From assembly GCA_028872915.1 (NCBI GenBank), contig JAGWNY010000010.1, forward strand, positions 16,346 to 80,345: a stretch of DNA of 64,000 nt, given 5' to 3'. A program made the position numbers and the translations under genes. The notes beneath the pieces are model-generated. The model searched no databases. It saw only the letters and a list, made by a program, of their open reading frames with translations, and was not told where the DNA came from. Within the stretch, counting starts at the first letter, position 1; each line of letters opens with the position of its first letter. This document shows positions 52,762 to 60,690 of the stretch, in pieces. This stretch comes from Verrucomicrobiota bacterium (lineage in GTDB: Bacteria; Verrucomicrobiota; Verrucomicrobiia; Limisphaerales; UBA11358).

Positions 52762-53889
52762 ATGAACGTTACCGTCCACGGGCGGACGCGGCATTTTCGC
52801 ACCGTCACCTTTGATCGCGCGCGCAATGTTGTTTCATTGATTGAACAGCGATTGTTGCCGCATGAATTCAAAATTGTGACGGCGGCAAATTTCCGCGAAA
52901 CCGCCTCCGCCATCCGCGACATGGTTGTCCGCGGCGCCGGCGCCATTGGCGCCACCGCCGCCTACGGCCTGGCGCAAGGCGCGCTGGCTTTTCGTGGCGG
53001 CGGGTTGAAAACATTTTCCGCGCACCTGCGCCTGGTCCATCAGACCTTGAAAGCCGCCCGTCCCACCGCCGTGGACCCCGTCAACGCCATGAATCAGGTC
53101 CTGGATGTCATGCGCCGCGGCCGGACCGTTCAGGAGCGCCAGTTCCTGGGCCTTGCCGCCGCCGAGGAATTTGCCCGCGAAGACGTCCGCCACTGCGAAC
53201 GCATCGGCGCCTGCGGCGCGCCTCTCATCCGCAACGGAATGAACATCCTGACCCATTGTAACGCCGGATGGCTCGCCTTTGTGGATGTCGGCACGGCCAC
53301 CGCGCCCCTCTACGCCGCCCAGGCCGAAGGCAAAAAATTTCATGTCTTCTGCGACGAAACCCGGCCGCGCTCCCAGGGCGCCACCCTGACCGCCTGGGAA
53401 CTGGCCCAACAAAACGTCTCCCATGAAATTATCGCCGACAACGCCGCCGGCCACTTGATGCAGCGCGGCCTCGTGGACCTCGTCATCGTCGGCAGCGATC
53501 GCACCCTCGGCCGCACCGGTGAAGTGGCCAATAAAATCGGCACCTATACAAAGGCCGTCCTCGCCGCCCGCCACAAAATTCCGTTCTACGTCGCCATTCC
53601 GCTTTCCACGATAGATTGGAATTTGCGTTCCGGCATGGACATCCCGATTGAGGAGCGCGATGAAAGCGAAGTGTGCGGAGCCTGGGGCGTCATCGGAAAT
53701 GCAAAGTCCCACCGGCGCGCCTATCTGCGCGTCGCCAATCCATCCAGCCGCGCCCGCAATCCCGGATTCGACGTCACGCCGCCCGGCCTCATTACCGGCG
53801 TCATCACGCCCGCGGGCATCTTCAAACCCGGCGCGCTGTGGCGGCATCGCCACAAACTCGGCTTTTCAACCGCGCTTTCCAGCCCTTGA
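52762..53889 (+). CDS. mtnA: S-methyl-5-thioribose-1-phosphate isomerase
   Basis: Converts MTR-1-P to methylthioribulose-1-P in methionine salvage. 375 residues: 'VVRGAGAIGATAAYGLAQGA', catalytic Cys in 'NILTHCNAGWLAFVDVGTAT', 'CDETRPRSQGATLTAWELAQ', catalytic Asp in 'IIADNAAGHLMQRGLVD', and 'GRTGEVANKIGTYTKAVLAA'. The ATG at 52762 starts 'MNVTVHGRTR'. Its last 24 bp overlap the 3' end of argH on the other strand. Confidence 0.9.
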   Translation: MNVTVHGRTRHFRTVTFDRARNVVSLIEQRLLPHEFKIVTAANFRETASAIRDMVVRGAGAIGATAAYGLAQGALAFRGGGLKTFSAHLRLVHQTLKAARPTAVDPVNAMNQVLDVMRRGRTVQERQFLGLAAAEEFAREDVRHCERIGACGAPLIRNGMNILTHCNAGWLAFVDVGTATAPLYAAQAEGKKFHVFCDETRPRSQGATLTAWELAQQNVSHEIIADNAAGHLMQRGLVDLVIVGSDRTLGRTGEVANKIGTYTKAVLAARHKIPFYVAIPLSTIDWNLRSGMDIPIEERDESEVCGAWGVIGNAKSHRRAYLRVANPSSRARNPGFDVTPPGLITGVITPAGIFKPGALWRHRHKLGFSTALSSP

Positions 53890-55302
53890 CGCCGCTTCCC
53901 GCCGCGACAGCCGTTTCCCCCATCCGGCCAATTGCTTTGCGACTTCCTTGGCGCCGGGCGCGCCCGGCAGATTGCGCCTGGCCATGGCTGTCTTTAAATC
54001 GAACACCGACAGCGCGTCGCCATCCAGCGCCTCGTCCACCGATTGCAATTCAGACGGCGTGAGCGCGTCCAGCCGTTTGCCGAGTTTTTCCGCCAGCGCC
54101 ACAACCGCCCCGACAATATGGTGCGCCCGGCGAAAAGGCATTCCTTTGGCCGCCAAATAATCAGCAAGATCCGTCGCGAGCAATGCCGGGTCCGCGGCGC
54201 TCCGGGCGCACGCGGCGCTGTTCACCTCGACGCCCTCCAGCATGGCCGCCATGAGCCTGACCGTCGCGCGAACCGTGTCCGCCGAATCGAACAGCCGCTC
54301 CTTGTCCTCCTGCAAGTCCCGGTTATAGGCCATCGGCAGCCCTTTGAGCAGCGTCAGCAACGACACCAGATTGCCGGTCACGCGGCCCGTTTTTCCCCGC
54401 GCCAATTCAGCAATGTCCGGATTTCTCTTTTGCGGCATCAGCGACGAGCCTGTCGTGTAGGCGTCGGCGATCTTGATGAAATTGAATTCCGCCGCCGACC
54501 AAAGAACCAGGTCCTCCGCCAGCCGCGAGAGATGCACCGCCAGGAGCGCCGCCGCGGCGCAAAATTCCACCGCAAAATCCCGGTCGCTCACCGCGTCCAT
54601 GGAATTTTGCGTCAATTGAACCCGTCCGGCGCCGTCCACGAATCCCAGCCGCCGGGCCACAACGTCGCGCTGGAGCGGCAGCGTGCTGCCGGCGATGGCG
54701 CCGCTGCCCAGCGGACAAACGTTCAAGCGCGTCCGGCAATCCCGGAACCGCCCGCCGTCCCGCTCCAACATTTCGACGTACGCCAGCAGATGATGCGCCA
54801 GGTAAACCGGCTGCGCCCGCTGCAAATGCGTGTAGCCGGGAATCAGAACGTCCGCGTTCCGTTCGCCCAATGAAACCAGTGATCGCTGCAACGCCGCCAG
54901 GTCCGCGAGCAGCGCCGCGATTTCATCCCGCAGCCAGAGCCGCATATCCAGCGCCACCTGGTCGTTCCGCGACCGGCCCGTATGCAGCTTGGCCCCGGCG
55001 GGCGTCCGCCGCGTCAGCGCCGCCTCAATGTTCATGTGTACGTCCTCAAGCGCCGCGTTCCATTTGAATTTTCCCGCCGCAATTTCCGCCGCAATCGCAT
55101 CCAATCCGTGGAGTATGGCCCGCAATTCCCCTTCCGTGAGCACGCCGATTTTATGGAGCATCCCGGCATGGGCGATGGAACCCAGGATGTCGTGCCGCCA
55201 AAGACGCCAGTCAAAGGAAACGGATTGTGTAAACCGCGCCGCATCCGGGCTGGCCGCGCCGGCGAATCGTCCGCTGCGGGAAACGGTGGATGGTTTTTTC
55301 AT
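53866..55302 (-). CDS. argH: Argininosuccinate lyase
   Basis: Last step of arginine synthesis (argininosuccinate to arginine and fumarate). 478 residues from ATG 55302: 'LHTGRSRNDQVALDMRLWLR', 'PGYTHLQRAQPVYLAHHLL', 'GSGAIAGSTLPLQRDVVARR' and the flexible catalytic loop 'TGSSLMPQKRNPDIAELARG'. The ORF track start at 55716 adds 138 residues of repeat-derived sequence and is rejected. There is no clear AGGAGG upstream, so expression signals are uncertain. Overlaps the mtnA 3' end. Confidence 0.93.
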   Translation of the reverse strand: MKKPSTVSRSGRFAGAASPDAARFTQSVSFDWRLWRHDILGSIAHAGMLHKIGVLTEGELRAILHGLDAIAAEIAAGKFKWNAALEDVHMNIEAALTRRTPAGAKLHTGRSRNDQVALDMRLWLRDEIAALLADLAALQRSLVSLGERNADVLIPGYTHLQRAQPVYLAHHLLAYVEMLERDGGRFRDCRTRLNVCPLGSGAIAGSTLPLQRDVVARRLGFVDGAGRVQLTQNSMDAVSDRDFAVEFCAAAALLAVHLSRLAEDLVLWSAAEFNFIKIADAYTTGSSLMPQKRNPDIAELARGKTGRVTGNLVSLLTLLKGLPMAYNRDLQEDKERLFDSADTVRATVRLMAAMLEGVEVNSAACARSAADPALLATDLADYLAAKGMPFRRAHHIVGAVVALAEKLGKRLDALTPSELQSVDEALDGDALSVFDLKTAMARRNLPGAPGAKEVAKQLAGWGKRLSRREAASRAGKRG

Positions 55303-55673
55303 GCGCCACGGCTTTATTAGCCCAAAGAACCGCCAACGCAAAGGCATTTTCTCATGCGCGATCCTTATCCCGTTCATCCTGTCTAAAAAAATTCCATTCA
55401 TCCGCGCCCATTGGCGAAGATTGGCGGTTGAAGGCATGGAAAAATTCGCTGCACACGCAATTAACTGCAAACCACTCAAAATGGCAAGGGTCGGCGGCAG
55501 GCGAGGGCGGCCCGGGCGGGTGGAAAGGATGTTTTTTGGCGTGAATGGGGCGGTCGGGCCTGCCCAACGAAGTGGCAACGGCCCGGACAGGCTGATGGTT
55601 TTGTTCATACCAGGCCCGAACCGTGCGGTTGGCGCGGTTGGTCCCGGCCAGGTTCCATCAAACCACGCGGATT

Positions 55674-55831
55674 CCAACGGCGCCACCGGCGTAATCCCGG
55701 ATTCCATCTTGCTCATACTACAACTCCATTAAACCACGGAACTGGAAGGCTATCCGCGAAAAGTCCAACGTCGCCACCGGCGTGATCCTGGATTCCATCT
55801 TGCTCATACTACAGTTGCATTAAACCACGGA
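55674..55831. repeat. Tandem imperfect duplication of about 67 bp (period 90 bp)
   Basis: Unit 1 at 55674-55740 and unit 2 at 55764-55831 share 'CGCCACCGGCGT', 'GGATTCCATCTTGCTCATAC' and 'ATTAAACCACGGA'. On the minus strand both would encode a small start 'MSKMESxITPVA'. Part of a 1-kb non-coding mosaic. Confidence 0.75.
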
Positions 55832-55849
55832 TATGGGTGGAAGTCCATG

Positions 55850-55944
55850 AAAAGTTATTTAACTGGATTTATCGCGGAAGTCATTGCAAGGGAACGGGTT
55901 CCAAAAAGTTATCTAACTGATTTGGCCCAAGTTGAATAACTTTT
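55850..55944. repeat. Three AAAAGTTATYYAACT boxes
   Basis: AAAAGTTATTTAACT at 55850, AAAAGTTATCTAACT at 55904 and an inverted copy AGTTGAATAACTTTT at 55930. The last two face each other, 11 bp apart. They may be recognition sites or parts of a decayed element; no gene starts just next to them. Confidence 0.5.
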
Positions 55945-55990
55945 CCGGTGAATCTCGATGCGAATACAGCGCACTTCACCCCCGAGGCGC

Positions 55991-56340
55991 GGAGAGAGAT
56001 TTTAGACAGGATGAACAGGATGAACAGGATGAAGAGCAAAGGCGGAACATTTCAGCCACGGATTTTGGGGAAAGCGGTGTCACGGCCACCGCAGTCCAAG
56101 ACGGCAGGCGGTTGCGCAAACGAATTTCACCACGGAGACACGGAGGGGCGGAGGGAGATTTTAGACAGGATGAACGGGATGGACAGGATGATTTCACCAC
56201 GGAGGGGCGGAGGGACGCGGTGTTGCTGGCGGGGCGCCAGCAACGGCGCCCGGGGGCGGGCGCGGTCCCGGGAGATCGCGGAGACACGGAGGGGCGGAGA
56301 GAGATTTTAGACAGGATGAAAAGGATTATCAGATTGTCAG
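55991..56340. repeat. Interspersed 'CACGGAGACACGGAGG' / 'TTTTAGACAGGATGAACAGGATG' repeats
   Basis: Three blocks at about 55991-56033, 56124-56210 and 56275-56325 with internal short tandem GGATGAACA units. Between the last two is a perfect 10-bp hairpin, GTTGCTGGCG-GGG-CGCCAGCAAC (56222-56244). The whole gap 55303-56361 lacks a convincing gene. Similar text also occurs at the thiD 3' end. Confidence 0.75.
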
Positions 56341-56361
56341 ATTGCGGCAGGCGCGCCGGGT

Positions 56362-58065
56362 TTAATGCGTATCGGATTCGTGGCTAAAAATCATCTCTTC
56401 CGCAAGCAAATCGTAGTCGCCATGGCCAATGACTTTGACCGCCGCAAATTCGCCGATGGCCAATGGCCTTTTCGAGCGGACATAGACCCGCCCGTCAATG
56501 TCCGGGGCATCGGCCTCGCCGCGGGCCACCCAAACGGGGCCCGCGCCGCCCGGCGCGCGAGCCGCCTTGCCGGCGCGCAAAAAGCCGTGCTCCCAGGAGG
56601 CCGCGTTCGCCGCCCATTGTTTTTCATCCAACCGCCCTTCCACCAGAACCTTCAGCGCGCGCCCGACATGGGACTTCGAGACTTGCCGCGCCACTTTTCG
56701 TTGTTCGGCCATGGCCCGCTGGCGCCGCTCGCGCCGGATCGCTTCCGGTATCCGCCCGCTCATCGCGCCCGCGCGCGTTCCTTCTTCCCGCGAATACGCA
56801 AAAACGCCCAGCCGCTCAAATTTCGTTTCGCGGATAAAATCAAGAAGCGATTCAAAACAGGCCTCCGTCTCGCCGGGGAAACCGACGATGAAGGTGGTGC
56901 GCAGCGCGATGCCCGGAATCGCGGCCCGTATTTTTGCAATCAAGTCCACGATATATTGCCGGGACGTCTCGCGGCGCATCCGTTCGAGCATGTTGTCGTG
57001 AACGTGCTGGAGGGGCATGTCCACGTAACGCGCCACTTTTTTGCAGGCCGCGAGAGTGGCGATGAGTTCATCGGTCCAATGGGCGGGATGCGTGTAGAGC
57101 AGGCGTATCCAAAAATCACCTTCCAGGGCGTCCAATTGCCGCAGCAGCGTGCATATCGTTGTTGCTCCGGCGGGCAGCGCGCGGGCGGCGCGGGAAAACT
57201 TTTCCGGGGAGGAAACGGCGCGCGAATGGCCGGGCCGCAAGTCGAGGCCATAGTAGGTGGAGTCCTGGGAAATGAGCACGATTTCCTTCACGCCGCCGCC
57301 AAGGAGCGCCGTGGCCTCGGCAACCAAGTCATCCTGGGCGCGGCTGCGATGAGACCCGCGCATGCGCGGGATGATGCAAAAACTGCATGGATGGTTGCAG
57401 CCCTCGGCAATTTTCAGGTAGGCAAAATGTTTGGGCGTGAGGCGGAAACGGGGCGTGGCGAAATCAGGAATGAAAACGGGCCGCTGCGTCACTTCCAGCA
57501 GCGGTTCTTTCGCCGGCGGGCTATCATTTTGTTCGCCACGCGCTTTTCCCGCCCCCGCTTCCTCCTTGTCCAATTCGCCCAGCCGCCCCACGATGTCGTG
57601 TCGGTGCGGCTTTTGCCGTCCCGGCGCTTTTTCCTTCATCTTCCTGGCCCGCCGCGCCAGGGCGTCGCTGATGATTTCCGGCGCGCGGGCCACCTGGTCC
57701 ACTCCCATGAAGGCATCCACTTCGGGCAGAAGGGCGGGCAATTGGTCGCGAAACCGTTGCGGCAGGCAGCCGGCAACGATCACCGCCTGGCCGCGCCGTT
57801 GGGCGTCCCGCAGCGCGACCGATTCCAAAATGGCATCCACGCTTTCCTCCTGCGCCGGACCGATGAAAGAGCAGGTGTTGACGATGAGCGCGTCGGCCTC
57901 CGAGGGCTTATTAGTAATGACAAGGCCTTTTTCGAGCAATGCGCCGAGCATGATTTCGGCGTCCACCAGGTTTTTGGCGCAGCCCAGCGAAATGAGGCCC
58001 ACGGAAGCCGGGCGACTGCCCTTATTTCCGCCGGAGGGCCGGCGATTGGAACTGTTCTTCAACAC
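56362..58065 (-). CDS. rimO: Ribosomal protein S12 methylthiotransferase RimO
   Basis: Radical SAM enzyme adding a methylthio group to an Asp of ribosomal protein S12. N-terminal UPF0004 domain with its cluster Cys ('GLISLGCAKNLVDAEIMLG', 'IVNTCSFIGPAQEES', 'VIVAGCLPQRF'), radical SAM 'AEGCNHPCSFCIIPRMRGSH' (CxxxCxxC), and C-terminal TRAM domain. Length 567 exceeds the usual 440. Much of the excess is a charged insert of about 75 residues between the two domains (about 140-215), rich in Lys, Glu and Gly. The 58066-58339 gap to the next gene holds nothing recognisable. Confidence 0.93.
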   Translation of the reverse strand: MLKNSSNRRPSGGNKGSRPASVGLISLGCAKNLVDAEIMLGALLEKGLVITNKPSEADALIVNTCSFIGPAQEESVDAILESVALRDAQRRGQAVIVAGCLPQRFRDQLPALLPEVDAFMGVDQVARAPEIISDALARRARKMKEKAPGRQKPHRHDIVGRLGELDKEEAGAGKARGEQNDSPPAKEPLLEVTQRPVFIPDFATPRFRLTPKHFAYLKIAEGCNHPCSFCIIPRMRGSHRSRAQDDLVAEATALLGGGVKEIVLISQDSTYYGLDLRPGHSRAVSSPEKFSRAARALPAGATTICTLLRQLDALEGDFWIRLLYTHPAHWTDELIATLAACKKVARYVDMPLQHVHDNMLERMRRETSRQYIVDLIAKIRAAIPGIALRTTFIVGFPGETEACFESLLDFIRETKFERLGVFAYSREEGTRAGAMSGRIPEAIRRERRQRAMAEQRKVARQVSKSHVGRALKVLVEGRLDEKQWAANAASWEHGFLRAGKAARAPGGAGPVWVARGEADAPDIDGRVYVRSKRPLAIGEFAAVKVIGHGDYDLLAEEMIFSHESDTH

Positions 58066-58339
58066 AGGCGGGATATTTTAGCAGAGAATCAGATTGGCGC
58101 AATGGCGGGTGGTGTGGCAATGGGGCGTCGTATGTGAACGGAATGAAACGGTTGCGGTTTGGATTCCGCCGTCAACACGTTTGACAACGTCATCGACAAA
58201 AAGCAACTGCGTTTTCTCCAATGTTCAAAGAACTCAACGGCAGAGGCACGAACCTGCACATAAATCTCAAGGGCAAGGTCAAATGGATTGGCGACAGGAT
58301 TACCAGACCATGCGGAGTGGTCGGGGTGAGGTGAGGGAA

Positions 58340-59206
58340 TCAAAACTCCACGTCGCGGCAGCGCTGCTCCAACTGATAGCTGATTTGCTGGATGAGCTTA
58401 TCCGAAAGCTGCGCTGGTTCTTTGGAAATAAAACCAGCCACTTGTTTGCCGCTTAAAACTTTCACATCCGAATTGGCCTTGAGCGTCACATACCAGCCCG
58501 GCAACGCCACGATGGGCTGCGCCGTCACCCGCTCGCCGGTCGCCTTCGTCAGCAGGGCAGCCAGCCGCCGGGCATTTTGGCGGGCCTGCTCCGGCGCGTT
58601 CGCGTCATAGTTGCCGGAAGAGAACTGGATTTTGATGCCGTCAAATTCCGCCTTGTGATCCTCACCGGCTTTGCCCGGCCGTTTCGTGCGATATTTGGTT
58701 TCGATGGCAAACACGCCCGCCGGCCCCACGGCCACGTGGTCAATGTTCCATTTGCGGTCCCCTTTCTCGCAGGGAATGTCGTGAAAGATTTTATAGCCGG
58801 ACGGTATTAAACGCTGCAATTCCTCCGCCATTGCCTGCTCGCCGAGCAGTCCCATCCGATAGGAGCGAATGTTCCATAAAGTCCGCCACGCGAGGATGGT
58901 GCAGATTGCGGCTGCCGACCCGAACATGGTCAAATAAAGGATTCGCGCCGACAGATTGGCTGGCACAACTGACGCGAAAATGATTGCCAACGTCGAGAAA
59001 AGAAATGCTCCCGCGAACCAACCGTTAAAATTGTCGTTCAAATCCTCAAGCTTGCGTTGCAGGCTATAACCAGGTGGACGGAGCAACTTTTCCGAAAGCG
59101 GCTGGCGCTCGCCCCGCCGCTTCCGCCGCCAGCGTTCAAGGGAAACTGCAGCAAGGAGAATCAGCGCGGGAATACATCCGGCAGAAAGTAAAAGCGGTTG
59201 CTGCAT
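58340..59206 (-). CDS. NERD-domain membrane protein
   Basis: A 288-residue protein with an N-terminal anchor ('LLSAGCIPALILLAAVSLE') and a helix pair at about 62-107. A NERD (nuclease-related) domain follows at about 115-240: 'GLLGEQAMAEELQRLIPSGY', 'NIDHVAVGPAGVFAIETKYR', with Glu and Lys of the PD-(D/E)xK-like fold. It may cut or bind nucleic acid at the membrane. Same strand as, and 94 bp downstream of, the AT-rich operon to its right, so it may belong to that system or border it. Confidence 0.8.
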   Translation of the reverse strand: MQQPLLLSAGCIPALILLAAVSLERWRRKRRGERQPLSEKLLRPPGYSLQRKLEDLNDNFNGWFAGAFLFSTLAIIFASVVPANLSARILYLTMFGSAAAICTILAWRTLWNIRSYRMGLLGEQAMAEELQRLIPSGYKIFHDIPCEKGDRKWNIDHVAVGPAGVFAIETKYRTKRPGKAGEDHKAEFDGIKIQFSSGNYDANAPEQARQNARRLAALLTKATGERVTAQPIVALPGWYVTLKANSDVKVLSGKQVAGFISKEPAQLSDKLIQQISYQLEQRCRDVEF

Positions 59207-59300
59207 GACAATCTAAGTTTTTGACGCTTTTTGAATTCGGCAAGCGCGAATTTCTTTGGCTTTGTTGCAAGGCATACTCCCAAACCCGAATTGGACCGGG

Positions 59301-59561
59301 TTACGGCGAGTTTACATTTGTCCCGGCTTGTTTCACTGGTGGAATAACCAGTGCCGGCGGGACTTGTTGTTGCGCACGCAAATTCTGAACGGTGACATCA
59401 ACTTCTGCTTTAAGAGCCTTATCTTCAGCGACAAGTGATTCTAAATTTGTGACAGCTCCAGAAACCTGACTTGCCAAGACGTCTACCTTGCCCTGTGCGA
59501 CCTCTGCTTTGCCTTGTGTTTCACTAGCTTTATTCCATGTTTCATACCCCCGAAATACGAG
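59301..59561 (-). pseudogene. In-frame continuation beyond TGA: membrane/coiled-coil tail of the fusion gene
   Basis: After the TGA at 59562-59564 the same frame stays open for 86 codons to TAA at 59301. It begins 'LVFRGYETWNKASETQGK', which completes the truncated membrane helix, and continues as a heptad-type coiled coil ('NLESLVAEDKALKAEVDVTV') and Pro-rich tail. Protein-like composition across the stop argues for one original gene of 462 codons. The stop may be a nonsense mutation, an assembly error, or a read-through site; neighbouring genes use TGA as ordinary stop. Confidence 0.7.
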
Positions 59562-60686
59562 TCAAATAACCGCGACAATTACAGCTAGCCCCGGCACGAC
59601 TAACGTCAACCACAAACCATTCAGCGTATTTTCAACACGCGATAGGCGGTCCACAATAGTCCCGCCTGGGCCAACAACTGCGACTCCTGGCATATAATCT
59701 GCCAGGGTTTTATGGCCCTGATGATGTTCATGATACTTTTCCGTTACTTTCGTTGTTACCAGGAATTCCATTGTTGCGAAATGTTCACCAAGCTTGAGAC
59801 CTATATTGGAATCACTGCCGTTGAAAAGCATACAAAGTAGAATTTTGTCAAATCCAGGATCAACTTGAGGGCCGTTCGATAGGATCACGCCTTGAATGAA
59901 GAGCGAGACTTTAATGTCGTAATGTGCAACTACGAAATTAGGAAGGCAGGCCTTTTCATGCGCTTCCACAAGGACATAAGAATAAGGTGGTATTGTAATA
60001 GGTTCGTGTGCTGTTAATTTATACAGCTTGCCTTTACACCACACCGTTCCGCCCACAGTAAGATCGTAGCTCGCTGGTTGAATATTGTCCGTCAATGCGT
60101 CTTTGAGCAGGGTGCCAGCCCTGATGAGATTCGTGATAGACTGCTTATCCAAAATCCCCCTAGACTTAAGTATTATAAATATTGATGAAAGCGCGTTCTT
60201 TGTTACCTCAAAGTCTCCATGCAGAACCACGTCGCAGCTCTGCGCTACAAGTCGTTGGGCGTTAAACGCGGCTTGGCCTTCGTCACGCAATTTATCGCCT
60301 TGAATTCGTTGTATTTGCTCTTCGTAGCTATTTATGTTGTCAAGACCAACGGTAATAAATTCCAATGGACTCGTTGCCCTGTAATCGTGGAGCACTTTCA
60401 GATTCCCTGGGTGGAATACAGTGAAACCTATCTCGCCAGACTTTATGGATTCAAGCTCCGATTTCCTTAGGCCATAGAAATGCTCCGCGACTTCAATCGT
60501 CCATGCAAAATCGTTTTTGTTCCAGTGCTTTTTCTCTTGGTGGTGGTATTGCCCATCATCATCGGGCCGTTGCCCCCTTGTTGTGGAGGGCTGTAATACG
60601 TGAACGAGCGGGAAAGATTTGGCGGTGGCAATCAATGTTGATTTGCCACAGCCCCTCACGCCTACTAGCACGACAATTGTCTTCAT
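59562..60686 (-). CDS. Guanylate-kinase-like / dCTP-deaminase-like fusion protein, membrane-anchored
   Basis: 374 residues before TGA. Residues 1-150 resemble guanylate kinase: P-loop 'GVRGCGKSTL' (9-18) and 'STTRGQRPDDDGQYHH', the GMP-site pattern. Residues 185-315 look like the dCTP deaminase/dUTPase fold ('QPASYDLTVGG', 'PPYSYVLVEAHEKACLP', 'QVDPGFDKILL'). The deaminase catalytic Glu (VLEF in Dcd) appears as Met in 'KILLCMLFN', so deamination is doubtful and nucleotide sensing is more likely. 'LWLTLVVPGLAVIVAVI' starts a membrane helix cut by the TGA. Four bp after the methyltransferase gene. Confidence 0.7.
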   Translation of the reverse strand: MKTIVVLVGVRGCGKSTLIATAKSFPLVHVLQPSTTRGQRPDDDGQYHHQEKKHWNKNDFAWTIEVAEHFYGLRKSELESIKSGEIGFTVFHPGNLKVLHDYRATSPLEFITVGLDNINSYEEQIQRIQGDKLRDEGQAAFNAQRLVAQSCDVVLHGDFEVTKNALSSIFIILKSRGILDKQSITNLIRAGTLLKDALTDNIQPASYDLTVGGTVWCKGKLYKLTAHEPITIPPYSYVLVEAHEKACLPNFVVAHYDIKVSLFIQGVILSNGPQVDPGFDKILLCMLFNGSDSNIGLKLGEHFATMEFLVTTKVTEKYHEHHQGHKTLADYMPGVAVVGPGGTIVDRLSRVENTLNGLWLTLVVPGLAVIVAVI

Positions 60687-60690
60687 AGCG

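Noticed and set aside
53866-55716. Extended argH start
   Set aside because: The first 138 codons are repeat DNA ('MSKMESGITPVAPL'); the ArgH-like sequence begins near ATG 55302.
59301-59564. TGA as selenocysteine or a reassigned Trp codon
   Set aside because: Other genes in the window end in TGA (for example the ATGA overlaps), and no selenoprotein features are seen.
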